Shown here one piece after another: positions 44,400 through 52,955 of a stretch of 64,000 bases of DNA. The notes below the pieces were generated by a model. The model had not been told where the DNA came from. It saw only the letters and a program-made list of their open reading frames with translations, and made no database searches. Position 1 is the first letter of the stretch. Every line of letters begins with the position of its first letter. This DNA is from Nostoc sp. FACHB-280 (GTDB lineage: Bacteria > Cyanobacteriota > Cyanobacteriia > Cyanobacteriales > Nostocaceae): the NCBI RefSeq assembly GCF_014697615.1, contig NZ_JACJSD010000028.1, positions 1-64,000 on the forward strand. The letters are read 5' to 3'. A program made the position numbers and the translations under genes.

Positions 44400-45566
44400 T
44401 CAATAGCGAAATACCGCAGCTAATGGGGTATCATCTGGCATCTTTGCCGACTCAACTGCATAGACAATACCGCCATTTAAAATAGTTTGAGTTGCAGCGA
44501 AATCTAATAATTCCTCGTCGTTGGGTTCTGCGTCGGGATGCACCTGAACTGTTTGGGTATCTGAGTCAAAAGTACCCCACTGCTGCTGACCAAGGGCGAC
44601 AATTAACTTGTCAACCCGTCCCTGACAAGCAGCCGGAATAGTTTCCGTAATTTGGCTGGAGGCTTTCCCAGTTCCTAGCAGTTCCCTGTATTGATTGATT
44701 GCGTCTTGTTGTGCTTGCAAAAATAATGGTTCTACTATTTCCCAAGCTTGGGCGTGTAATTCTTCTGGTGATAGTAGTTCTGGATTACCTGTTATTCCAG
44801 TATCCACGAGATAAGGATAAGTATTTGCTTCTCGGTAAATCGGCAAAAGATACTCTACCCCAGCCAACACTAAGGGAGCGTGTTCTGCTTTGAGTAACTC
44901 CTGCAACGCTTCATTGACCCGATGGAAGTAGATGCTGAGGTTTTCCTTCTCATCCTCATCACCAGCACCATGACCGTGAAATACCGTGGCTCCACCAGAA
45001 GCGGCGCGTCGTCCACCTGTTGCGCCTGGAGTGCCTGTATGGGAAGGGGTTTGCCGTTCTGGTTCTTCAAACCGTAGTACTTCTTCCAGACTTGGCAGTA
45101 AACCAGTTAAATCAATCTCTTCAATATGATGGTGAGTGCCTTCTAATAGCCGAATCAAATTATGGCTGAGAGCCAGGATATAAAAATGTCCATCGCTCTG
45201 GAATAAGGGGAATAGAGGTTTAAGGTAAAAATGGTTACTTACAGATACTAGCTCTGCAAAATCTATAGGTAAAGTGTAATATTGGAAAAAATCTTGTGAG
45301 CGGAAGACTGCTAAACCATTACTTTGATGTTGCCAAAATTCATACTCATCTAGCTGTCTGACTGGTTCGAGTAAGTTTTTAGCATCTTCAGAACGCCAAC
45401 CATGCTCAATCAAGTGTTCTTCAGCTTCTCGAATTAAGTTCTTAAACCGGATTGGGTTTTGTTGCGTGTCCATCCCAGCATGGCAAGTTGGGAGAAAAAT
45501 CGATACACAGATTTCTCTGGGTTGTTTTGCTAGTGTTTCGAGTTCTGCAATAGAGAGTAATTTCAT
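44400..45566 (-). CDS. baeRF-type (eRF1-like) protein
   Basis: 388 residues. Begins with LLSIAELETLAKQPREICVS-type sequence and continues with VSIFLPTCHAG, as in the baeRF families of bacterial proteins related to archaeal-eukaryotic release factor 1. A central glycine-rich insert (GTPGATGGRRAASGGATVFH) takes the place of a catalytic-loop region. These proteins are predicted to act on stalled ribosomes or modified translation factors; the exact role is unknown. Good Shine-Dalgarno AGGAGGT. The capA-like remnant lies 18 bases upstream. Confidence 0.75.
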   Translation of the reverse strand: MKLLSIAELETLAKQPREICVSIFLPTCHAGMDTQQNPIRFKNLIREAEEHLIEHGWRSEDAKNLLEPVRQLDEYEFWQHQSNGLAVFRSQDFFQYYTLPIDFAELVSVSNHFYLKPLFPLFQSDGHFYILALSHNLIRLLEGTHHHIEEIDLTGLLPSLEEVLRFEEPERQTPSHTGTPGATGGRRAASGGATVFHGHGAGDEDEKENLSIYFHRVNEALQELLKAEHAPLVLAGVEYLLPIYREANTYPYLVDTGITGNPELLSPEELHAQAWEIVEPLFLQAQQDAINQYRELLGTGKASSQITETIPAACQGRVDKLIVALGQQQWGTFDSDTQTVQVHPDAEPNDEELLDFAATQTILNGGIVYAVESAKMPDDTPLAAVFRY

Positions 45567-45583
45567 TCGTTTACCTCCTGTGT

Positions 45584-46131
45584 TTACAGAGAAGGAGTAG
45601 AACTGATAGTGGCGTTTTTCCCAGCCTCCAAGTTAACTTCTAATCCTTCTGTTGTTTGTATAATATTGGTATTAAAATTTGCACAAAGAAATTGCATACG
45701 CTGACAGATAGCAGTAAATTCTCTACCTTTGGCTAGGTCAACTCGCGTATAACTTAAAAATACAGGTATTAAACGCAACTTATATAAACCGCGATCGCTC
45801 ACTTCTACCAGAAACACAAAAGACCAATCGTTACGCAACACAGGATCAACTGCATAATCATCCAGAAAATCCCCTGTGTCATAAAGAATTAACCCCTGTT
45901 TATACTGTTATACACCTTTTCCAAGGTGGGCAGAATGACCGTGAAAGATATCTACACCCCTATCCACAACTGTGCGAGCAAACTGGCAAAAGTGAAGCGG
46001 CGGTGAGATGACCATATTCGGCCCCCAGTGAGCAGAGAAGATAACTTTGCCGATTTTCGGGGAATCTCTTCGTTAACACCCCGACCTAGCATGACATCGC
46101 CAATAAATGCTAAAGTGACAGAGTTTGCCAT
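45584..46131 (-). pseudogene. CapA-family (poly-gamma-glutamate type) metallophosphatase remnant
   Basis: Pieces in different frames on the minus strand. The start MANSVTLAFIGDVMLGRGVN (ATG at 46129-46131) is followed by a large deletion. Then come FSAHWGPNM, FARTVVDRGVDIFHGHSAH, a stop, and GLILYDTGDFLDDYAVDP leading into an open C-terminal frame (RNDWSFVFLVEVSDRGLY). These are the landmarks of CapA-like proteins of the PGA_cap family. The frame breaks and the missing middle mark it as dead. Confidence 0.8.
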
Positions 46132-46188
46132 AGGCGGAAGTGGTTGATATTCTCTGGACTATTCAAAAAGTGGTTTGAATCAACAGCC

Positions 46189-46755
46189 TCAACCTTGTAG
46201 ATGATGCTTACCAATCAATCTAACAGTACTAGCTTGGAGTCCTTTATCACCTTCTTCCTCTGCAAAACGAACTTCGTCTCCCACCTGCAACTGCTCAAAA
46301 TCACCATTGAATAGACTGTTGCGGTGAAAATAAACTTCGCTACCATCAGGTGTTTCAATAAAACCGTAGTCTTCATCAGAGAACAACGACGTAATTCGTC
46401 CATGAGGCTGTTCTTCATGAGTCTTGGTTTCCTGACGCAGCATACTGGTGTGGTCTTGCAGCTTACGCTTGGCTGCATCAAAAGCATCACGAATTGCTAC
46501 ATAAATATCCTCGTGGGATTGATGTTCAGGTGGGTCACGGTTGACAACGATTTCCCCTGTTGGCACAGTGATGTCAATTCGCACCTGATAAAGTTTACCG
46601 TTACGTTGATGTCGATGTGGGGCATCAACTGTGACTCGACATCTGGTAATCCGGTTATAAAAATGCTCTAGTTTATCAGCTAAGGAGCGAATTTTTGCTT
46701 CTACCGCTTCTGATGGTGGAATGTTGTGAAAGGTGATTTGTAGTGGGATGATCAT
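46189..46755 (-). CDS. Ribosome hibernation factor (HPF/RaiA-like) fused to a cold-shock domain
   Basis: 188 residues. Residues 1-110 are HPF/S30AE-like: LQITFHNIPPSEAVEAKIRS, YNRITRCRVTVDAPHRHQ, AIRDAFDAAKRKLQD. Residues 117-185 are a cold-shock domain: GRITSLFSDEDYGFIETPDG with RNP1-like YGFIE and RNP2-like VYFHRNSLF. HPF binds the decoding centre of idle ribosomes; the cold-shock domain binds single-stranded RNA. The usual long-HPF C-terminal dimerisation domain is absent and replaced. It suits a starvation or dark-stress cassette. Confidence 0.88.
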   Translation of the reverse strand: MIIPLQITFHNIPPSEAVEAKIRSLADKLEHFYNRITRCRVTVDAPHRHQRNGKLYQVRIDITVPTGEIVVNRDPPEHQSHEDIYVAIRDAFDAAKRKLQDHTSMLRQETKTHEEQPHGRITSLFSDEDYGFIETPDGSEVYFHRNSLFNGDFEQLQVGDEVRFAEEEGDKGLQASTVRLIGKHHLQG

Positions 46756-46818
46756 GTTTTCTCCTATTTCTCAAGTGTCTCTTGCCTGGATTGACCGATT
46801 GCTCAAGCAAGGTGCTAA

Positions 46819-46983
46819 TTAAGATGCGTTTTCCCAATCACATAACAACTCATACTCTTGTTTCACTGGGAGTTGACGGAGGGGAACTTGAGGAGTACCA
46901 ATATCTGTTGAATGTTGAGATAACTGTTTTTTCTTAATTACCTTTTTTACCTGCAATTTTGGTTGAGTGGCTGTAATGGTCAT
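46819..46983 (-). CDS. Small basic hypothetical protein
   Basis: 54 residues, starting MTITATQPKLQVKK. An ATG seven codons further upstream is open, but this start has an excellent GGAGG Shine-Dalgarno eight bases away. Lys/Gln-rich N-terminus, no domain. It precedes the HPF-cold-shock gene in the same orientation. Confidence 0.55.
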   Translation of the reverse strand: MTITATQPKLQVKKVIKKKQLSQHSTDIGTPQVPLRQLPVKQEYELLCDWENAS

Positions 46984-47173
46984 TCTACTCACCTCCCACA
47001 CTAAATTAGGAAAGAAAAATCGTTATATCTGCGACATATATAGCAGCAATTACAACTCATTAATCAATGTATATGAAAATTTTGAACTTGAATTATTAAC
47101 TTTGACCTTCAATTTCTATTATTTCTCTAAAAGTCAATGCCAACGAAGAAACGATAATAAAGTATATACAATT

Positions 47174-47845
47174 TTAAGAACTGACTGCAAATTGCTGTGT
47201 CAAAAGTTCATGGATTGCAGCATCAATAATTTGAGCAAAATTCTCATACCAGAGAGAGATTGTATACAAAGTTTCTGGTGTTAGTAAACATATAAGTTTA
47301 TCTACCTCACGGCTTAATTCTTGACAAGTTTTGGCTAATCCTACCGGAACTGCAACAATAATTTTCTGAGGCTTTTGTTCTCTTACAATAGCAATAGCAG
47401 CACGCATGGTTGAGCCAGTGGCGATACCATCATCTACAAGAATGATAGTGCGATTGCTAATTTCTGCTGGCGAAAGATGACCCCGATAAGCTCTGTCGCG
47501 TCGCTCTAATTCTCGTTGTTCTCTAGCTGCAACATCATCAATTGTTTTCCCAGAAATCCCCAACCAACTAACAACATCATAATTAAGGCAACGTACACCA
47601 CCAGAGGCAATGCTACCCATTGCTAATTCTTTATGTCCTGGTACAGTCAGTTTACTCACCAAACAAATATCCCACGATACATTTAAAGCTGTGGCTACTT
47701 CAAAAGCAACAGGTACACCACCGCGCACGAGTCCTAACACTAATACATCTGGATTATGGGCATAATCTGTCAGTTTGTTAGCTAATTGTTGCCCTGCTTC
47801 AGCGCGATTTCGGAATCTTGTTTTGATTTGACTCATAGTAGCCAT
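47174..47845 (-). CDS. Phosphoribosyltransferase-family protein (copy 1)
   Basis: 223 residues (219 if the second Met is used). PRPP-binding loop IILVDDGIATGSTMRAA at about 149-165, plus VLGLVRGGVPVAFEVA near the N-terminus, as in the type I phosphoribosyltransferase fold. The substrate is not known; close relatives are often annotated just as phosphoribosyltransferase. A paralogue of the protein at 63321 (same RFRNR(A/T)EAG start and PGHKELAMG motif). The upstream region holds an 11-bp-periodic regulatory motif shared with three other genes. Confidence 0.85.
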   Translation of the reverse strand: MATMSQIKTRFRNRAEAGQQLANKLTDYAHNPDVLVLGLVRGGVPVAFEVATALNVSWDICLVSKLTVPGHKELAMGSIASGGVRCLNYDVVSWLGISGKTIDDVAAREQRELERRDRAYRGHLSPAEISNRTIILVDDGIATGSTMRAAIAIVREQKPQKIIVAVPVGLAKTCQELSREVDKLICLLTPETLYTISLWYENFAQIIDAAIHELLTQQFAVSS

Positions 47846-47888
47846 AACTGACCGCCGCTTACAAGATATCTTTTAGGTTAGGTAACAA

Positions 47889-47912
47889 ATTTGAGAAAGT
47901 TGTGAGGAAAGT
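47889..47912 (-). promoter_or_regulatory. 11-bp tandem motif (site a), upstream of the phosphoribosyltransferase
   Basis: Minus-strand reading TTTCCTCACAACTTTCTCAA: two CTCA cores 11 bases apart, 44 bases before the start at 47845. One of four related sites in the cassette. Confidence 0.55.
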
Positions 47913-47916
47913 AAAA

Positions 47917-47940
47917 CTACCTCACAAGTTCTTCAACTTT
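47917..47940 (+). promoter_or_regulatory. 11-bp tandem motif (site b), upstream of the pentapeptide gene
   Basis: Plus-strand reading ACCTCACAAGTTCTTCAAC, with CTCA and TTCA cores 11 bases apart, 93 bases before the start at 48033. With site a it forms a back-to-back pair in this divergent region. Confidence 0.55.
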
Positions 47941-48032
47941 TTCTTTTAGCATTAAATTAAAGCCAAAAAATTGAGCCACTTTGCACTTAGAAATTTAAAC
48001 ACTTCTAACTTAGAAAAACTGGTGAATTTACT

Positions 48033-48464
48033 ATGCAAAACTTATCTAATCAACCAGTGAAAAGCGCACATGAACTCAAAAGAAAGTATGCAGCAGGAGA
48101 AAGAGATTTTCGTGCAGCTGAGTTATCTAAAGCTGACTTACAAGAAACTTATTTAGAAGGAGTAGACCTGAGTGGAGCTAACTTGGATGCAGCCAAACTT
48201 AGTAAAGCAGACTTGAGTGGTGCTAATCTCAGTGGAGTTTATTTAAGAAAGGCAAATTTGAGAGGAGCTAACCTCAGTGGTGCAGATTTGTTTAAAGATA
48301 AATTGGTGGGAGCAGATTTGAGTGAAGCTGACCTCCGAGGTGCAGATTTGAGAGGAGCTAACTTGAACGGGGCTAACTTAAATGCAGCCAAATATGATAG
48401 CTACACAGTTTTTCCAGAGGATTTTGACCCTGTAAGCACCAAAATGATGCAGTTGGAAGAATAA
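48033..48464 (+). CDS. Pentapeptide-repeat protein
   Basis: 143 residues with about 16 consecutive A(D/N)LXX repeats from residue 27 (ELSKADLQETYLEGVDLSGA and on). These fold as a right-handed quadrilateral beta-helix. Abundant in cyanobacteria; usually of unknown role, some bind DNA gyrase. It is followed 14 bases later by the M20 amidohydrolase and probably leads a long operon. Confidence 0.92.
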   Translation: MQNLSNQPVKSAHELKRKYAAGERDFRAAELSKADLQETYLEGVDLSGANLDAAKLSKADLSGANLSGVYLRKANLRGANLSGADLFKDKLVGADLSEADLRGADLRGANLNGANLNAAKYDSYTVFPEDFDPVSTKMMQLEE

Positions 48465-48478
48465 CAAGGAGATATGTT

Positions 48479-49660
48479 ATGGCTCATGTCCTGACATCAG
48501 AGAAAGTCTTCCCTCGAATGGTAGAGTTACGCAGACATTTACACCGCCATCCTGAACTGGCATTTGAGGAAAAAAAGACAGCATCCATCGTTATAGATGA
48601 ACTTAAGCGTTTAGGTATTCCTTTTTGGTATGGCGGGGTGGGTAGTGGCATCATTGCCAAGCTGATCAATGCTAGACAAGGAGCGCCGACAATTGCTTTG
48701 CGGGCTGATATGGATGCTCTCCCCGGACAAGAAAATACAGGATTGTCCTTTGCTTCTTTGCACCCAGGTAAGATGCACGCCTGTGGTCACGACGGTCACA
48801 TGTCAATGGTGTTGGGCGCAGCAGCTTTATTGAAAGAGAATCCGCCACCGGGAAACGTGGTTTTCATCTTTCAACCTGCGGAGGAAAAGGGTGCTGGCGC
48901 GAAAGTGATGATCCAATCTGGTGCTTTAGAAGGAGTAAATGCTATCTTTGGCGGTCATGTTACCCGTCACTACCAAGTCGGCGAGATTATGGTTGCCAAG
49001 GGAGTAATTACTGCCCAATCTGATGGCTTTACTATTCGCGTCAAAGGAAGAGGCGGACACGGAGCTAGACCCCATGAAGCTGTTGATGCTGTAGTTGTTG
49101 CCGGACTGCTAATTATGGCTGTGCAAACCTTAGTTTCACGAGAAATTAACCCCGCCTATCCTTCAGTAGTTACCATCGGTAAAGTAGAAGCAGGTAGTGC
49201 GGGTAATGTCATCGCTGAGGAAGCAATTTTAGAAGGTACTATCCGCACCACAAACTTAGATGTGCAGAACTACATAATTGATGGCTTGAAGCGCATAGCC
49301 ACAGCCGTAGGAGAACTGCACAATGCCAGAGTAGAGGTAGAAATTCGCCACGGATACCCACCTGTGATTAATACAGGAAAAGAAGCAGAAATTGCTCGAC
49401 GGGCTGTAGTTGAGATTTTGGGTTCCAAGGGATTAGTCACAATGGATCATCCCAGCATGGGAGCAGAAGATTTTTCCTTCTACTTGTTACACGTTCCTGG
49501 GTGTTACGTCAGATTTGGTGCTTGTCAACAAGGTTGTGAGAACATTCCTTTGCATAGTCCTTCCTTTGACTTTGACGAAGAAGCATTGAAAGTTGGCGCA
49601 GCTTTCTTTGATCGGGTGGTTCGAGAAGCGATCGCAAAATACGCAGATAATTCCCAGTAG
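48479..49660 (+). CDS. M20 family amidohydrolase
   Basis: 393 residues. The metal site is intact: CGHDGH, PAEEKGAG and GAEDFSFYL, with RRHLHRHPELAFEE at the start as in amidohydrolases of the N-acyl amino acid / indole-acetyl-amino acid hydrolase group. It would hydrolyse N-acylated amino acids; the substrate is unknown. Good Shine-Dalgarno AAGGAG. Confidence 0.93.
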   Translation: MAHVLTSEKVFPRMVELRRHLHRHPELAFEEKKTASIVIDELKRLGIPFWYGGVGSGIIAKLINARQGAPTIALRADMDALPGQENTGLSFASLHPGKMHACGHDGHMSMVLGAAALLKENPPPGNVVFIFQPAEEKGAGAKVMIQSGALEGVNAIFGGHVTRHYQVGEIMVAKGVITAQSDGFTIRVKGRGGHGARPHEAVDAVVVAGLLIMAVQTLVSREINPAYPSVVTIGKVEAGSAGNVIAEEAILEGTIRTTNLDVQNYIIDGLKRIATAVGELHNARVEVEIRHGYPPVINTGKEAEIARRAVVEILGSKGLVTMDHPSMGAEDFSFYLLHVPGCYVRFGACQQGCENIPLHSPSFDFDEEALKVGAAFFDRVVREAIAKYADNSQ

Positions 49661-49690
49661 AAAACAGCACAAGGCACTTAAGTAATATTT

Positions 49691-50119
49691 ATGAAAAGCG
49701 CAGATTTAATCAATTTGGCAGGGTTTCAAGAAGTTGAACATACGGCTGACTGGGCTTATCGCGTTTGGGGTCAGAATTTAACTCAGTTATTCATCCAAGC
49801 AGCGATCGCTCTTTATTATTTAGCTGATGTTCAGTTAACCTCAGAGTGTTCAATTACGCGAAAAATTCAACTCCAAGGTGTTGATTATGTCAGCCTACTG
49901 GTTGCTTGGTTGAATGAACTTTTGTATTTACATGAAAGTGAGAACTTAGCATTTGACCAATTTAAAATCTTGCATCTCGATCCACACTCTCTAGAGGCGG
50001 AAGTCACAGGTAGCCAAGTGCAGAAATGGCAGAAATTTATTAAAGCAGTCACATATCACAATCTCTCGATTCAAGAAACAGAAAAAGGATTGGAAGCTAC
50101 ATTAGTATTAGATGTTTGA
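49691..50119 (+). CDS. Archease
   Basis: 142 residues, the usual archease length. FQEVEHTADWAYRVWG, LFIQAAIALYYL, and WLNELLYLHESENLAF are family landmarks (metal-binding Asp and Glu). Archease activates the RtcB ligase by helping guanylylation; the RtcB gene follows 59 bases downstream. Confidence 0.92.
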   Translation: MKSADLINLAGFQEVEHTADWAYRVWGQNLTQLFIQAAIALYYLADVQLTSECSITRKIQLQGVDYVSLLVAWLNELLYLHESENLAFDQFKILHLDPHSLEAEVTGSQVQKWQKFIKAVTYHNLSIQETEKGLEATLVLDV

Positions 50120-50178
50120 ATTAGTCAAAAGTTAACAGTTATTCTCCCCTACTTCCCATTTTCAACTTACGAGGGGAT

Positions 50179-51624
50179 ATGGTTTCTAAACAAGATTTTC
50201 GCCGTATTAATGATTATTTGTGGGAAATTCCTACCTCATTTCATCCAAAAATGCAGGTTCCTGTCTGGATTTTTGCCGATGAAGAAATCCTCGAAGATGC
50301 TTTGGGCGATTTATCAATAATTCAAGCAGTGAATGTTGCGCGTTTACCTGGGCTAGTAGGCCATGTAGTTGTTATGCCTGATGTTCACCAAGGCTATGGA
50401 ATGCCTATTGGTGGCGTGATGGCAGCACGAGTTCCAGGGGGAATAATTTCCCCAGGAGCAGTTGGTTATGATATCAACTGTGGTGTGCGTGTTTTGACTT
50501 CTACAATTAAGTATGAGAATGCCAAACCCTATTTAAGCGATCTCGCCAGTGTCCTTTATCGCAATTGTCCTAGCGGTGTGGGAGAAAAAGGCAGTGTCCC
50601 TCTGACGAATGAAGAATTAGACCAAGTATGTCAACAGGGTGCTAATTGGACGCTAACTCAAGGTTACGCCGAAGCAGAAGATTTGCAACGCACGGAAGAG
50701 TTTGGCTGTTTGGCAGGGGCAGATCCAGATGCGGCTAGTAAGCGAGCAAAAGAGCGCGGCAAAGGTCAACTAGGAACCTTGGGCGCGGGAAATCATTTCC
50801 TAGAGGTGGATGTAGTTGAAGAAGTATTTGACCAGGAAGCGGCAGAAGTGATGGGTTTGCACGCAGGTTGTTTAGCGGTGCAAATTCATTGCGGTTCTCG
50901 TGGCTTTGGGCATCAAATCTGCACAGATTATGTACAAGACTTGCAATTTGCGGTAATTCGCTATGGAATTGATTTACCAGACCGAGAGTTAGTTTGTGCG
51001 CCAATTGAATCACCAGAAGGACAAGGCTATTTAGCAGCGATGAAGTCAGCAGCTAACTATGCTTTTGCTAACCGTCAGGTTTTAGCATGGCATACACGGC
51101 GGAGTTTTCAAGAGGTGTTTGGTAAACAAGACTCAACACTACGCCAAGTTTATGATATTGCTCACAATATGGCCAAAATTGAAACCCACGAAGTTGACGG
51201 CGAAAACTTGACAGTCTGCGTCCACCGTAAAGGAGCAACACGAGCATTTGGCCCAGGCTTTGCTGGTTTACCTACGGAATATCGTCCTTTGGGACAACCT
51301 GTTCTTGTTCCTGGTTCGATGGGTACGCACAGTTGGATTTTACTAGGGACACCAGCAAGCGATCGCCTATCTTTTGGTTCGAGTTGTCACGGTGCAGGAA
51401 GGGTGATGAGTCGTCACAAAGCCAAACGAGAAATTAGAGGCGATCGCCTCAAGGACGAACTAGAACACGAAGGGATTAGCATCCGGGCTGGGTCTATGTC
51501 CGGTTTAGCTGAGGAAGCACCCCAAGCATACAAAGATGTCAGTCGAGTGGTAAATGTGGTTAGCCAAGCAGGAATTGCTCGTAAAGTAGCGCGTCTGCAT
51601 CCCATCGCTGTAGTTAAAGGATAA
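50179..51624 (+). CDS. rtcB: RNA-splicing ligase RtcB
   Basis: 481 residues. Motifs of the Mn/GTP-dependent ligase: [47 protein letters not shown], and [12 protein letters not shown]. It joins 2',3'-cyclic phosphate and 5'-OH RNA ends (tRNA repair, RNA healing). Pairing with archease supports a working ligase. Start with a GAGGGG Shine-Dalgarno. Confidence 0.96.
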   Translation: MVSKQDFRRINDYLWEIPTSFHPKMQVPVWIFADEEILEDALGDLSIIQAVNVARLPGLVGHVVVMPDVHQGYGMPIGGVMAARVPGGIISPGAVGYDINCGVRVLTSTIKYENAKPYLSDLASVLYRNCPSGVGEKGSVPLTNEELDQVCQQGANWTLTQGYAEAEDLQRTEEFGCLAGADPDAASKRAKERGKGQLGTLGAGNHFLEVDVVEEVFDQEAAEVMGLHAGCLAVQIHCGSRGFGHQICTDYVQDLQFAVIRYGIDLPDRELVCAPIESPEGQGYLAAMKSAANYAFANRQVLAWHTRRSFQEVFGKQDSTLRQVYDIAHNMAKIETHEVDGENLTVCVHRKGATRAFGPGFAGLPTEYRPLGQPVLVPGSMGTHSWILLGTPASDRLSFGSSCHGAGRVMSRHKAKREIRGDRLKDELEHEGISIRAGSMSGLAEEAPQAYKDVSRVVNVVSQAGIARKVARLHPIAVVKG

Positions 51625-51630
51625 ATTGAC

Positions 51631-52794
51631 ATGGGTGATATGGAGTTCAAAAGCTCTCCTGAATTCTCTTTGGGGATGGAAATTGAGTTGCAATTGCTCA
51701 ATCCTGATACTCTGCAATTGGTAGATGGCATTTTACCTCTGTTGGCACAAAATCCTGAAAATTCCTGGATTCAGCCAGAATGTAACCAAGCGATGGTAGA
51801 GATTGCCTCTCAGGTTTGCTCAAATATCCCTGAGTTAGAAGCTAATATTGTTGCTATTCTGCGTGACCTCAAAACCAGATGTCAAGCACTGGGGATGACG
51901 ATTTGTGCAGCCGGAACTCATCCATTTTGCGATCGCTTTGCCTCTATCACCCCAATTCCCAGATATCTGGCCCAGCAAGCTGGATCTGGCTACCTTGCAG
52001 ATTTAATGATGACTTGTGCGGTTCAGCTTCATGTAGGAATGCCATCGGGTGATGTAGCTATAGATATTATGGGCAGACTTAAACCCTATCTCCCCATTTT
52101 GTTGGCTTTGTCTGCTAGTTCACCCTTTTGGTGGGGTCATGATACTAGCTTTGCTTCCTTTCGCCAAAGGTTTTTATCATCTTTGAGAACCTATGGTATT
52201 TGTCCCACTTTTAAAAACTGGCAGGATTTTACTAATTTCTTTGCCACTGCTCAAAATGCAGGGATGTTGGAGATTATTCGCGATATCCATTGGGATTTGC
52301 GTCCCCAACCTGATTTCGGAACTCTTGAAGTTAGGGTGATGGATGCTCAACCAACAATCAAAGAGTCGATGATGCTGGCTGCCTTTGTCCATTCTTTAAT
52401 TGTGGATTTGCATCGTTACAGTCAAGGAAAGCAAACAGAATTTTTTTTAACGCCTCTTCCTTGGTTAATTGAGAAGGAAAACTACTTTCGCGCATCTCGC
52501 TGGGGTTTAGATGCTCACTACATCGAAGATGAACAAGGTAATAGCAGACCCATCAAAAATATAGTTAAAGATATTTTGAATACACTCATAGAAACTGCCG
52601 ATACTTTGGGAAATAGCTCATATCTATTCCAATTAGAAAAAAGATTAGACCAAGGAGCAAGTTATATTCGACAACGGCGAGTGTTTGAAAGCACAGGTTC
52701 TTTAAAGGCGGTGGTTGCTTCTTTGGTGAGTGAGTTGGAAGCTGAATTAGCTATTAAGAGCAGACAGGAGGCTGTAGCCTACGGCTGGCTGTAA
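51631..52794 (+). CDS. YbdK-type carboxylate-amine ligase (glutamate-cysteine ligase family 2)
   Basis: 387 residues. Starts with the family segment FSLGMEIELQLLNPDTLQLV. Next come ASQVCSNIPELEANI, AAGTHPFC and MMTCAVQLHVGMPSGDVAI, and FGTLEVRVMDAQPT later. The family makes gamma-glutamyl-type amide bonds. The stop of RtcB is 6 bases upstream, so the two are in one operon. An alternative start lies at ATG 51640. Confidence 0.9.
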   Translation: MGDMEFKSSPEFSLGMEIELQLLNPDTLQLVDGILPLLAQNPENSWIQPECNQAMVEIASQVCSNIPELEANIVAILRDLKTRCQALGMTICAAGTHPFCDRFASITPIPRYLAQQAGSGYLADLMMTCAVQLHVGMPSGDVAIDIMGRLKPYLPILLALSASSPFWWGHDTSFASFRQRFLSSLRTYGICPTFKNWQDFTNFFATAQNAGMLEIIRDIHWDLRPQPDFGTLEVRVMDAQPTIKESMMLAAFVHSLIVDLHRYSQGKQTEFFLTPLPWLIEKENYFRASRWGLDAHYIEDEQGNSRPIKNIVKDILNTLIETADTLGNSSYLFQLEKRLDQGASYIRQRRVFESTGSLKAVVASLVSELEAELAIKSRQEAVAYGWL

Positions 52795-52955
52795 GGCTCA
52801 CCAGAAAGTAAGCCACGCAAGATCATTAACTGGCACAATTATGCCTGACGGTACTATCCATCAAGACTACTAAAAGATATCGTTGGAAGAAAATCTGAAA
52901 ATTGACAATCTGCGGATGGTCAGTTTTGGGAAAATATTCTTGAGGGAGGTAGAAG

